Source: a virus. Taken from it: a DNA stretch of 36,386 nucleotides. The translations under genes were made by a program, and so were the position numbers. This document shows positions 7,559-15,549 of this stretch, one piece after another (the first letter of the stretch is position 1; every line of letters begins with the position of its first letter). The stretch is from IMG/VR virus record IMGVR_UViG_3300017962_003379, positions 1-36,386 of that record. One strand, given 5' to 3'. The notes under the pieces are model-generated. The model was not told the DNA's origin and ran no database searches. It was given only the letters and a program-made list of their open reading frames with translations.

Positions 7559-8951
7559 ATTCGTCTACAATCCACTCCTTGTTTTTTTCTAAATCTTGTT
7601 CCATTTTTAATATACTAATTTTAGGACTACATTGATTGTGCACCAGCATGGTCATTGTGTTTTTAACTCTAGTAAACTTAACCGGTATTTGCCATTTTGC
7701 TAGTTTTGTTTTTACATATTCTTTAAACTCTTCTGGAGCAATATCTCCACTGTATACACAACCTGGTATTTGCCCCATTTGTTCGTCAGCAATAGGATAG
7801 ATATAACAGTCTTTAATTTGAGGGTGCTGTGCTAGATAATCTGCAATTTCATACGGATATAGTTTCCCGCCGCCTCTGTTAATAAAAATTTCTTCAGCAC
7901 GACCAGTAATCCTATAGTTTCCGTTTGAATCAACTTCGGTTAAATCACCTGTGTCCCACCAAGTTTGTTGCGGAGTATTTAATCCTCTGATTTCTAATGT
8001 ACCACGTTCGCCTATACGAATTTCTCCTCCACTTAGTTTGTGCCAAGTAACTTGTTTGCCAATGTGTGTAAGGTCCTCACCTGCTTTGGCAAAATTACAC
8101 AATGTAGTACCAATTGCACCTTCACCGTAAACATTAATATATTGTTTAGGTCCAAAAAACTCTTGTATGTTATCCATTTGAGTTTGACTTACTACAACAC
8201 CACCAAACTCAACTGTATTAAGTTTGTGATTTCCTGTGTTTGTATTCATAATTTTTTGTAGTGCTAGTGGAAATGCGCAAATCCAAGTTGGCTTAATAGT
8301 AGCACAGGCTCGATCATATTCTTCTGGTTCGTAACACAAGTATGTCCATCCACCCATGCTCAGTGTATTAAACACTACATCTTGACCCCATGCAATATAA
8401 GGAACCATTACACTAACCATTCTGTTTGTTTCTGGGTTAGCATAGTCTGGATTACCTTGTATACGGTAAGTGTTACTGAGATCCAAACTACATCCCCAAT
8501 TGTCCTCATCTAATTCATATGGACAACTGTAGCATTTTGTATATCCATAAGGATCAGTTGTGCCACTACTATAATAGCACATATACTCCTTAGGCTGCTC
8601 CATAGTAGGATCAAAGTGTCTATGTTCAATGCTTTGCAGTTCAGCATCTTCGTTAAATCGTACAATTACATTAGCATTGTTTGCTGAAATTCTGGCATGT
8701 TCTTCTTGTTTACTAGAATTCATGGGCAGTGTAGTACCACATGCATCCATAGAAGCTGCTACTAGCCAAACATAAGTTTCGATAGCGTTAGGCCCTTGTA
8801 CACATATTCTATGCCCTGCCCCATAGCCCATGTCATTGAGCTGTTGCTTTACTTGTGTTACTTCGTTGATAAATTCTCTGTATGTAACTGTTCTTCTTTT
8901 ATCGCTCAATGCTGGTCTATCATTGGGCTGCAACATATAAAATGGTCTCAT
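7539..8951 (-). CDS. ANL-superfamily adenylating enzyme, upstream copy
   Basis: A 470-residue paralogue of the neighbouring ligase, with the same domains in order: N-terminal subdomain, A3 loop SSGTTDPYGYTK at residues 128-139, A5 replaced by YGEGAIG, WWDTGDLTEVD (ribose Asp), GRAEEIFINRGGGKLYP and the C-terminal lid with candidate lysine in SPKISILK. The two proteins share most motif residues and the ending KNKEWIVDEY, but differ in the acyl-pocket region (GGVVVSQTQMD here against GGPSSKQFLKEMD), which suggests different or alternative substrates. The gene begins 9 bases after the sulfotransferase gene and overlaps the next copy by 20 bases. An aryl or amino acid substrate is possible but not shown. 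Confidence 0.88.
   Translation of the reverse strand: MRPFYMLQPNDRPALSDKRRTVTYREFINEVTQVKQQLNDMGYGAGHRICVQGPNAIETYVWLVAASMDACGTTLPMNSSKQEEHARISANNANVIVRFNEDAELQSIEHRHFDPTMEQPKEYMCYYSSGTTDPYGYTKCYSCPYELDEDNWGCSLDLSNTYRIQGNPDYANPETNRMVSVMVPYIAWGQDVVFNTLSMGGWTYLCYEPEEYDRACATIKPTWICAFPLALQKIMNTNTGNHKLNTVEFGGVVVSQTQMDNIQEFFGPKQYINVYGEGAIGTTLCNFAKAGEDLTHIGKQVTWHKLSGGEIRIGERGTLEIRGLNTPQQTWWDTGDLTEVDSNGNYRITGRAEEIFINRGGGKLYPYEIADYLAQHPQIKDCYIYPIADEQMGQIPGCVYSGDIAPEEFKEYVKTKLAKWQIPVKFTRVKNTMTMLVHNQCSPKISILKMEQDLEKNKEWIVDEYENKPE
8533..8585. repeat. 53-bp copy 2 of repeat within tandem ANL genes
   Basis: Second copy of the 53-base stretch at 7113-7165, covering the same A3-loop codons in the upstream adenylating gene. 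The copies lie 1420 bases apart, close to one gene length, as expected for a tandem gene duplication. A further identical 20-base match occurs near the two 3' ends (6141-6160 and 7564-7583). Confidence 0.9.
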
Positions 8952-8960
8952 CTTTTTCCC

Positions 8961-9569
8961 TTATTCACACCATCCATTGGTGTAATCTTCTTGATAGTAT
9001 TCGTAAATCCAATCAAGTTGTTTACTTGTTAATTCAATATCAATTTCATTGCCGCCTTGCTGTAAATGAGGCGCAACAATCTTTTTATTAAATGTATCCG
9101 ATAGTAACTCTGCTATTATATCGAATTCTTGCATTGAATACAAGTGTGTATAATACTTTATTTCTCCGCCATAATGAGTTTGTGTTAAAGCGTGTTCTTG
9201 AACTGTTAATTCGTTTTCATAATTGTGAAAGTTATCTTGTAACTCATTTATACTTATGTTGTTTAATTCTTTGTGAAATAAAACACGATTACGATAAAAA
9301 CTTAAAAAACGTTTTACTGGATCTCTTTTAACTGCTATTGTAATATCTGCTTTTACAGGATGCCATGATACATTATAATCATGTACAACGTCTATTTTAC
9401 TATGTGTATAAAAATAAACACTTCTGTCTAATAATTCATACGGCGGCGGGGATATATCGTCTAATTGCAATAGCATGTTTGCAAGAGTAGTACACCCATT
9501 TTTGGGTATAAGATTTATCATCAACTGTTGATCATTAGGAGATGTTCGCATAGTATAAAAAAATGGCAT
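8961..9569 (-). CDS. sulfotransferase family protein
   Basis: This 202-residue protein has both hallmark motifs of the sulfotransferase-2-like family: IPKNGCTTL at residues 21-29 (the 5'-phosphosulfate binding loop, compare IPKNACTS) and KRDPVKRFLSFYRN at 81-94 (3'-phosphate binding, with Arg and Ser). It would transfer sulfate from PAPS to a hydroxyl or amine of a glycan or small molecule in the host cytosol. It directly follows the stop of the 2OG-oxygenase-like gene with no spacing (TAAATG). Among the sulfotransferase-like genes of the window this is the clearest. The acceptor is unknown. Confidence 0.85.
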   Translation of the reverse strand: MPFFYTMRTSPNDQQLMINLIPKNGCTTLANMLLQLDDISPPPYELLDRSVYFYTHSKIDVVHDYNVSWHPVKADITIAVKRDPVKRFLSFYRNRVLFHKELNNISINELQDNFHNYENELTVQEHALTQTHYGGEIKYYTHLYSMQEFDIIAELLSDTFNKKIVAPHLQQGGNEIDIELTSKQLDWIYEYYQEDYTNGWCE

Positions 9570-10004
9570 TTATGCGTCTGCTTCCCAAAGTGTTAGTGCA
9601 ATTCTAACTTGGTCACGCTTTGGTTCACTAATTGCATGTGGTATATGTGTGTTAAGCCAATGCCAAGTTTCTACTGGAAATATTACACTAGATAATACAG
9701 TAGTTTCATCTTCATCATACCAGCTAGTTGCAACTTGTCCGCCATCACATAACAAGTAATTGTATGCAAAAGGTCTTTGATCACGATGCACATGCATACC
9801 TGTTGTCATTGCTTGATACCATACTTGTATTTTAAAATCAAAGTGCGGTTGTAAAAACTCTGCAAGTTCTGGTGTTGTCTTGTGTATACTATATGTTTTT
9901 AATGCGCCTCGCCAATGATTTTCTGTTTGTAAAACTTCATGTGGAGCTAACAAAAGTTCTTGTGGAATCTGAGGCAATGTATTTTCTATTTTATAATACG
10001 TCAT
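9570..10004 (-). CDS. 2-oxoglutarate/Fe(II) oxygenase-like protein
   Basis: The short 144-residue protein has a plausible metal triad: HRD with H73 and D75, H120 or H123 in NTHIPHAI, and R134 in the DQVRIALTLW strand that would grip 2-oxoglutarate. Between them lie strands (FAYNYLLC, SSVIFPVETWHW) typical of a small double-stranded beta-helix. The size is near the lower limit for this fold. It overlaps the kinase-like gene by ATGA and abuts the sulfotransferase gene. It could hydroxylate an intermediate; a non-enzymatic cupin is an alternative. Confidence 0.65.
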   Translation of the reverse strand: MTYYKIENTLPQIPQELLLAPHEVLQTENHWRGALKTYSIHKTTPELAEFLQPHFDFKIQVWYQAMTTGMHVHRDQRPFAYNYLLCDGGQVATSWYDEDETTVLSSVIFPVETWHWLNTHIPHAISEPKRDQVRIALTLWEADA

Positions 10005-10555
10005 ACTAAACTTTCCAGTATAGGAACTAAATCTTCATCTATCTTACATACCCATTCGTGTATGCATTTTAATTCCCATTTTCTATTATCTTCGCGGCGG
10101 GGTTCAACATATTTAAAGTCAAAAACTTTAAGTTTTCCGTCTTTACCTGTCATATTACTTAGTGCATGATTTTGTTTGTATATATTATGCTTCTTACACA
10201 ACTCAAAAAACTCTACTATTTCTTCTCTAATACGTGGATAATTTTCGTGTAATGTTTTATCACAATAGTCTACTAGCAAATCAGGATTGTAATAGTCTTG
10301 AATAATGTAAAATCCGTTTTCTATTTCTCCATAATCTCTGATAGTTACACTAAATTCGTGTAGCTTTTCGCTCCATTCAATTTCTGTTTGCCACAAATAT
10401 TTGAGCTTGTCGTAATTATTTTCTACAATAACATTACCTGCATGTCCGATGCCATTGAATTTGTAATACTTTTTAACAAGTTTTGCTTCCTTATCAATCC
10501 AGACTTCCGCTGCACTTCCTCTGCCACCAAAACTTCTAACAAAGTGTTCATACAT
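10001..10555 (-). CDS. kinase-fold protein, probably degenerate
   Basis: I place the start at the ATG at 10555 (184 residues), with GAGG upstream; the frame extends to a TTG at 10564. The layout resembles an aminoglycoside-kinase/YrbL-like fold: an N-lobe lysine strand (AKLVKKYYKF), a hinge with GFYIIQDYYNPDLL, then IYKQNHALSNM and LKVFDFKYVEPR. N134 would be the metal-binding Asn and D146-F147 the DFG-like Asp. The expected catalytic Asp of the HxD loop is missing (NHALSN), so this may be a pseudokinase or use another residue. It overlaps its upstream neighbour by 8 bases. Role unknown. Confidence 0.5.
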   Translation of the reverse strand: MYEHFVRSFGGRGSAAEVWIDKEAKLVKKYYKFNGIGHAGNVIVENNYDKLKYLWQTEIEWSEKLHEFSVTIRDYGEIENGFYIIQDYYNPDLLVDYCDKTLHENYPRIREEIVEFFELCKKHNIYKQNHALSNMTGKDGKLKVFDFKYVEPRREDNRKWELKCIHEWVCKIDEDLVPILESLV

Positions 10556-11237
10556 GCCCAACAACCTCGTCGTAGTAAATGTCTAATAAGTTACAAACAC
10601 GATCAACTTTTTCTTCTCTGTATTCTCCTAAGAACTGTTTAATAAATTCAACTGTCATTTCTGTATTGCGAGTAACCAATGCAGTGCAAAAATCAAACGT
10701 AGTTGCATGTGATTTGTTGTTAAACACTTGCATTCCATTGGCCCATTCTTGTGTAAAAAATGTAGGCCAACATAATTCACATCTGTGCTGTTGATAGTGT
10801 ACTCCAATATCAGTTGTTGGCACAATACTAACAGGTTTAATGTTTTTGTCAAGTGTAGTGTAATCTATATTTTCTGTCCAGCTGTGACATCCATAATAAA
10901 TCCTTTCGCCTGACATGTCATAATGCATATTAGGAAAAAAGTTACTGCGTTCTCTGAGTGCAATACTTAAACAACCAATTTGATCAAACACTGTGTTAAT
11001 ATCATACTTAGGTTTTTTATGCCAAAACCATTCAATGTAACGTTTAGGAAGTGTATGAAAATCTATTTCTTTACTTGCTGGATTTTCGCTGATACTGCCT
11101 TGTGCCATAACAACAGGATTAACATAATCTATTTTTGCATCCATTTCACTGATTAAACGTAACAGTAAACGACCGCTACTGCCAGGAATATAGTCGCACA
11201 GTATTAGTTCATTCTTATCTAGAAACATATAACTCAT
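10548..11237 (-). CDS. sulfotransferase-like P-loop protein
   Basis: The 229-residue protein opens with a hydrophobic strand and YIPGSSGRLLLRLI (about residues 15-28), similar to the nucleotide loop of divergent phage sulfotransferases and to the gene at 2450-3175 (EPGTRGHYTARVL). A later strand, KPVSIVPTTDIG, could be the 3'-phosphate region but lacks a clear Arg-Ser pair. The first ATG at 11237 overlaps the aminotransferase end by 23 bases; an ATG at 11228 is an alternative. PAPS binding is inferred only from the loop, so the protein may be a different P-loop enzyme. Confidence 0.45.
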   Translation of the reverse strand: MSYMFLDKNELILCDYIPGSSGRLLLRLISEMDAKIDYVNPVVMAQGSISENPASKEIDFHTLPKRYIEWFWHKKPKYDINTVFDQIGCLSIALRERSNFFPNMHYDMSGERIYYGCHSWTENIDYTTLDKNIKPVSIVPTTDIGVHYQQHRCELCWPTFFTQEWANGMQVFNNKSHATTFDFCTALVTRNTEMTVEFIKQFLGEYREEKVDRVCNLLDIYYDEVVGHV

Positions 11238-12048
11238 TTATAATCTCTTCTCTAATGTAATCTGTGACACAGACTCTTTTATCTCCGTCATACGCTGTCA
11301 TCCAAAGTTGACACGGTGTTAAGTTATTTTCCTCGCAGTAGCGTAACTGTATTGGCTTGGCAACTCTAGTCACATATCTCGCATCAAACTGTGACAGCAC
11401 AGTTTTTGCTCCTTCCACTGCCATAATATTATAGTAATTATAATTAAAGTTGTTACCATGAACAGGTATAGTTAAACTACTTGCTAGATCATCTCCATAC
11501 ACTATTCCTGCTCTAAGTCCTGCAAGCATGAAATTTTTACTTAAACTAAATGCAACTGCATCATATACACTATCACTTGTGTCTAGACTTTCAAAACTAT
11601 TGCCATAAAAAGCACAATCTAAAAATATATGACAGTTGCGTTGCTTGCACGTTTCGATTAAATCATTTAATTTAGGATGTATGCTGCCTGTGTGATTAGG
11701 TTGACTTGTTATAATATAACTATTGGGTTCGATTGTATCAAGCTGATCCCATGTTATTGTTTCATTTTCATATGGAAGTAGTATATGATAGTAATATTGA
11801 TAGTCGTCTTCAAATCTGTAAAACTTTTTATGATCTCGACTACGATAAGCACACTGTTGTATTAGTGCATCATGTATGCCATTGGTAATACTCCATTCAC
11901 GTTTACTTGTGCATCCATCAAAGTCATCGATCCATGTATTCCATAGCTGATGATATTCTGCACTTTCTGTTGCAGTACCTTTATTTTTTATTTGCATTTT
12001 TTGTAATGCTTGTGACACACTAGGCGGCAAAAAACTATACACTGACAT
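11215..12048 (-). CDS. PLP-dependent aminotransferase, compact fold type I
   Basis: Although only 277 residues, the protein keeps the aspartate-aminotransferase-type residues: N118 in SQPNHTG, D144 in FLDCAFYG (pyridine nitrogen), Schiff-base K171 in FSLSKNF and R179, exactly eight residues after the lysine as in classical enzymes. ITNGIHDAL near residue 54 corresponds to the glycine-rich cofactor loop. The usual C-terminal small domain is much reduced. It would exchange an amino group or act on an amino-acid-like substrate. It overlaps the mini-adenylating gene by 14 bases, hinting that the two act on one intermediate. A related small PLP enzyme lies at 25505-26371. Confidence 0.75.
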   Translation of the reverse strand: MSVYSFLPPSVSQALQKMQIKNKGTATESAEYHQLWNTWIDDFDGCTSKREWSITNGIHDALIQQCAYRSRDHKKFYRFEDDYQYYYHILLPYENETITWDQLDTIEPNSYIITSQPNHTGSIHPKLNDLIETCKQRNCHIFLDCAFYGNSFESLDTSDSVYDAVAFSLSKNFMLAGLRAGIVYGDDLASSLTIPVHGNNFNYNYYNIMAVEGAKTVLSQFDARYVTRVAKPIQLRYCEENNLTPCQLWMTAYDGDKRVCVTDYIREEIINELYVSR

Positions 12049-12733
12049 TTTTTCGCCCTATGTAATAATATACTTCTTCTCTTTGATCTACTACATCGCC
12101 TGTAGCAAACCAATCATCGTACACACAAATATCACCTTTAACATATAATTCGCCCTCTTGTATGCGAGTATCACACCACACTGTATCGCCCATAATACTT
12201 TCTGGGTTTTGTACTTGCATGCCTGGCTTGTAAGTTTTGTTTATTGCTGTTGGTCCAACTTCTGTCATTCCCCAATTAGCAATAAATGTTGCACCACGAT
12301 CAACAAATGCTTGAATTAATATGCTAGGCACACGGTCACTGCCGCACATAATTGTAATGTTAGTTAAATCTAATTCTGCAAACTTGTGTGTTTTCATTAC
12401 AGCACGAGCCATATCAGGTGTTAAATGACTGTGTGTATAGTCTTGTATTTGCCTTGTCCATGCATAAGCATTAAACGGTTGTACGTCAATATAAGCACCT
12501 ACTTCATGTGCAGGAAGTGTTTGTGCTAACAAACCGCCTGCATGTTTAAGTGTGCATACTGTGAGTACTCTACTTGACTTAGTTATGTTTTGTACTTCAC
12601 GAGCAACACTATTTGCAGCCAATAACTTACTTACAGGCTGTACTATTTGTTTAGGTGTACCTGTACTACCGCTAGTACTAAGTGTTGTGCCGTTACTGAG
12701 AATGTTGTCTAACAGCGAGGTAATTTCTGACAT
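12035..12733 (-). CDS. mini ANL adenylating enzyme lacking the C-terminal domain
   Basis: This 232-residue protein contains the adenylate-forming core only: STSGSTGTPK at 19-28 (A3), NWGMTEVGPT at 153-162 (a canonical A5, unlike the two larger paralogues), WFATGDVV around 208-215 (ribose Asp) and YIGRKNV at 224-230 (hinge). It ends there, so the lid domain with the catalytic A10 lysine is absent. It is also missing most of the N-terminal subdomain. It may work like the small OSB-CoA-ligase-type enzymes with a partner supplying the lid, or only make an acyl-adenylate. It overlaps the GNAT-like gene by 41 bases and the aminotransferase by 14. Confidence 0.8.
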   Translation of the reverse strand: MSEITSLLDNILSNGTTLSTSGSTGTPKQIVQPVSKLLAANSVAREVQNITKSSRVLTVCTLKHAGGLLAQTLPAHEVGAYIDVQPFNAYAWTRQIQDYTHSHLTPDMARAVMKTHKFAELDLTNITIMCGSDRVPSILIQAFVDRGATFIANWGMTEVGPTAINKTYKPGMQVQNPESIMGDTVWCDTRIQEGELYVKGDICVYDDWFATGDVVDQREEVYYYIGRKNVSV

Positions 12734-13208
12734 TTAATTTCCATACATTTTGCTCTGTATAAAATACTTCTTTACGTTCAACAAAAGTCACAAGTTTTTG
12801 TAACGCAAGTTTATGAAACATTTTATCTACACGATTCATGCGTCCGCTTGCATCATTTTCAACATTGGTTGTAATATAAATTGGATACACACCTGCATGT
12901 TCTATTTGTAGAGGAAGTTGATCTGCAAAACAATAACTTTGCATATGATGCCTGTTTAGACCACAAAGTCTTGTTTGTATTTGCGCACCTCTGAATAATG
13001 CTCTATAGCCATCTTCCCAACGGTGTATTCCACTGATACTGATTATTTCATCTAACTCATTGTAAGTAGCAAACCAAGCGCCATTTTCTAAACACCAGTC
13101 CCATTTCATTGCTTGTAAACTGTTGTTATTTTTATAACCACGCTGCTTACACTGATTAATAAAATACATTAATGCACTATTAGGTTGTGTAATACGTTCT
13201 GTTATCAT
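12693..13208 (-). CDS. GNAT-like acyltransferase domain protein
   Basis: The 171-residue protein shows a layout seen in marine phage GNAT-like proteins: MKWDWCLENGAWFATYNE followed by a strand ISISGIHRWEDGYRALFRG and a later ITTNVENDASGRMNRVDK segment that could bind a CoA pyrophosphate. The classical GNAT Q/RxxGxG/A loop is not clear, so cofactor use is uncertain. It is joined to the AspH-type oxygenase by an ATGA overlap and runs 41 bases into the mini-adenylating gene, so these three genes are tightly coupled. The product and acceptor are unknown. Confidence 0.5.
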   Translation of the reverse strand: MITERITQPNSALMYFINQCKQRGYKNNNSLQAMKWDWCLENGAWFATYNELDEIISISGIHRWEDGYRALFRGAQIQTRLCGLNRHHMQSYCFADQLPLQIEHAGVYPIYITTNVENDASGRMNRVDKMFHKLALQKLVTFVERKEVFYTEQNVWKLNVRNYLAVRQHSQ

Positions 13209-13786
13209 CGTTCACCTAGTATAGTAGCAACCAAATGAATTCTAGGTTCTGCGCTACCGTTAAATGCTGTGTGTTTTAATAGTGTATTTGTGAACCACCA
13301 CTGTGATTCAGTTAAGTGTTTTACTTCATCTTCAATGACCATAAAGCAACCGTCTTGTGTTTTAATAGGATAGTGTACCCTTGGATGATGATCTACGTGC
13401 CAGGATAAACATGTTTTAGGATTACTACGCATTAGTCGTACACGACCTAAATGATACACACGATTTAGTTCATTGTATGCGTCTTCAAATAGTGTATTTT
13501 TAAATTGATTACACAGTACTGTAAAGTCGCCTTCTTCTCTTGGTGTTTCAAATTTGGGAACATCTAATATAATGTTTCCATCTTTATCTTCTATTTCACG
13601 AGCACGAGACCAATCCCATACTAAACTGCCACTAGCTAAATGAATATCATTTTCGTGTCCTGGCAGTGTAGTAAGACCAATTTGGTTTTCTTTTTCTTTC
13701 CAGCTAATCAACCCTGCTTCTAACAAGTTTGTTAGTGTTCTGTCTAGTGCAAATCTTTTCAAATTTAACGGCACAAAATTAGTCAT
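13205..13786 (-). CDS. AspH-type 2-oxoglutarate/Fe(II) oxygenase
   Basis: The 193-residue protein matches the aspartyl/asparaginyl beta-hydroxylase pattern: LSWHVDHHPRVHYPIKT with H130 and D132, a loop with W163-W164, then HTAFNGSAEPRIHLVA with H172 and R182. These are the iron triad and the 2-oxoglutarate arginine in the expected order. Family members hydroxylate peptide side chains or free amino acids; several act in natural-product and lipid or peptide modification pathways. Start and stop both overlap neighbours by ATGA, placing it directly between a radical SAM enzyme and the GNAT-like protein. Confidence 0.8.
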   Translation of the reverse strand: MTNFVPLNLKRFALDRTLTNLLEAGLISWKEKENQIGLTTLPGHENDIHLASGSLVWDWSRAREIEDKDGNIILDVPKFETPREEGDFTVLCNQFKNTLFEDAYNELNRVYHLGRVRLMRSNPKTCLSWHVDHHPRVHYPIKTQDGCFMVIEDEVKHLTESQWWFTNTLLKHTAFNGSAEPRIHLVATILGER

Positions 13787-14898
13787 ACTGATTTCCTTTT
13801 TGGTATTTTGCTATCAGCACTTGAAACACAAGCTGGTGTAGTACAAATACGTGGTCCATCAAACAGTTTAAATCCTGTTTCTATGTTACCAATTGGAACA
13901 TCATGACAAGAGTAGGAACGTTTGATACTTCCATCAGGCTCTCTAATAATAATGCCTTGATATCCACTGTTACACATCCATCCTTCAAAGTTATTAAAGT
14001 TAAACGCATTAAAACGTTCAGCTTGATCCATATACCACTTCTTACCTTTACTGTCAGTAAATTCTACTTGCATGTGCCACGGTACGCTTTTATCATTTTC
14101 GCCTATTGTGTAAGGCGGCAGTTCGAAACTAGGCCGTGGACGACCATCCCATTTTCGCTTTGTCTCAGTATACGCCATTTGCGGCATTCCGTTCCACAAT
14201 CGCTGTAACATTTCTTCTGTATAACCGTCCACGACTCTTGACGCCGTAGGGTCAGATTGGGGTTTGAGGGTAACGTTGATTCCTTGTTCATGGAAGAATA
14301 AAGCATTTTCCCAATCTCTTTCAAACCATTCCGGAACCATAACCATGTTAATGGTAATCTGTACATCATACTCCTGACATAATATTAGCTTGTTTGCAAA
14401 GTCCTGTAACTTCTCACGAGTATTTAAGTGTTCTGTGTGTAAACTTGCTGTAATACTTGCTCTATGAAATGGCTTTGCACGTTCTACATAATCTTCAAAC
14501 CAAGCCATATTGCGGCTACAGTTTGATGTCATGTGTATACTTGTATAGTTTGTATTTTCTACATCATCAGCTAGATGCTTTAATATGTCCAAGTATCCAG
14601 GATGGAAAGTAGGCTCTCCTCCTGACAGGGAGAAGTGGAAAGAGTTGAAGCCGTTGTCTCGGGCTTGACGTTTAATTTCATCCACTGTAAGCAAGCAGAG
14701 TTCGGTAGGACGGTGGTCTTTACGATCGCTTCTTGCGTAGGGCCAGCAGTAGGAGCATTTGTAGTTGCAGAATCTTCCCAATAACCAACTAACAGTAAAC
14801 AAATCACGATAAAGCAAAGTGCGTTGACCAACTTGCACGATATCTTCGTAGGGTATTTTGGTGAAGTCATATTCGCTCCATTTTAAGTCATCATCCAT
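13783..14898 (-). CDS. radical SAM protein with C-terminal cysteine cluster
   Basis: From the ATG at 14898, supported by GGAGAG (the frame continues to a TTG at 14910), the protein has 371 residues. The SAM cluster is CNYKCSYC with C44, C48 and C51, followed by SGGEPTFHPGY (the GGE strand). The C-terminus holds spaced cysteines (GWMC, YSCHDV, ICTTPAC), consistent with an auxiliary iron-sulfur cluster of the SPASM/twitch type. The motif CNYxCSYCWP is shared with the gene at 29920-30837, which has the same C-terminal cysteine layout, so the two are paralogues. The enzyme would generate a 5'-deoxyadenosyl radical; the substrate is unknown. Confidence 0.88.
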   Translation of the reverse strand: MDDDLKWSEYDFTKIPYEDIVQVGQRTLLYRDLFTVSWLLGRFCNYKCSYCWPYARSDRKDHRPTELCLLTVDEIKRQARDNGFNSFHFSLSGGEPTFHPGYLDILKHLADDVENTNYTSIHMTSNCSRNMAWFEDYVERAKPFHRASITASLHTEHLNTREKLQDFANKLILCQEYDVQITINMVMVPEWFERDWENALFFHEQGINVTLKPQSDPTASRVVDGYTEEMLQRLWNGMPQMAYTETKRKWDGRPRPSFELPPYTIGENDKSVPWHMQVEFTDSKGKKWYMDQAERFNAFNFNNFEGWMCNSGYQGIIIREPDGSIKRSYSCHDVPIGNIETGFKLFDGPRICTTPACVSSADSKIPKRKSV

Positions 14899-15508
14899 TA
14901 AACTCTCCAATTAGCCAAACTCTTTCTTCAAATAAATGAAGAGGTTTATTATATTTTTTACTAAAGTCATGTACTGCTCGTTTAACGGGTTCATGTCTTT
15001 CACTGTAGTCATCGCCGCATATTAAAGTTGATCTTTTAAAATATTCAAGTTCTGCCATTACGTTTTCATATGTATGATTACCGTCTAGATACACTAAATC
15101 AAACAAATTAGCATAATTTAAACACATGTAATCAGCTGAACGCATTGTAAACACTTCTTTTATGATATGTTTATTATGGTGTTGATTAATAATATATTTA
15201 AAAGTAGCATACTGTCCATGCTTAAAATAATATTCAAATAGTTGTTTTTTAGTATCTGACATCTCACCGTCGGTGTAGACGTCTGTTTCCATTTTTTCTT
15301 TTACATTTTCATCTGGGAGTTTAAAGTTGTCTATTATTGTTAGCGATGCCATTGGATTTAAAGCAGTTAGCCAACTACTAGTGCTTTTTCCAAAAGCTGC
15401 TCCAATTTCCAATACGTTGCTATTTGCAGAAATTTGTTTTGCAATCCTCTGAAATGTTAGTAATTGTGAAGGCTCTGTAAAGCCTGGTATATCATTTAAA
15501 TCTAGCAT
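14891..15508 (-). CDS. class I methyltransferase, Methyltransf_24 type
   Basis: The 205-residue protein has SAM motif I as VLEIGAAFGKST at residues 32-43, LTIIDNF as the second strand, and VYLDGNHTYENVMAELEYF, the Asp-Gly-(Asn)-His-x-Tyr signature of the Methyltransf_24/cephalosporin-hydroxylase-like group. These often methylate hydroxyls on sugars or small molecules. A sigma70-like promoter candidate lies just upstream in one of the few real gaps of the leftward run (30 bases). The stop overlaps the radical SAM gene by 8 bases. The acceptor is unknown. Confidence 0.78.
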   Translation of the reverse strand: MLDLNDIPGFTEPSQLLTFQRIAKQISANSNVLEIGAAFGKSTSSWLTALNPMASLTIIDNFKLPDENVKEKMETDVYTDGEMSDTKKQLFEYYFKHGQYATFKYIINQHHNKHIIKEVFTMRSADYMCLNYANLFDLVYLDGNHTYENVMAELEYFKRSTLICGDDYSERHEPVKRAVHDFSKKYNKPLHLFEERVWLIGEFNG

Positions 15509-15521
15509 ATTATTCTTTCTT

Positions 15522-15549
15522 ATTATAACATCTTAGGATTAAAAGTCAA
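15522..15549 (-). promoter_or_regulatory. sigma70-like promoter candidate
   Basis: On the minus strand TTGACT (15549-15544) is separated by 16 bases from a perfect TATAAT (15527-15522). It occupies the 30-base gap before the methyltransferase gene, the widest gap in the leftward run, and its -35 box lies in the end of the SGNH-like gene. The predicted start of transcription would be only about 7 bases before the ATG, so the leader would be very short. In AT-rich DNA a chance match is possible. Confidence 0.4.
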
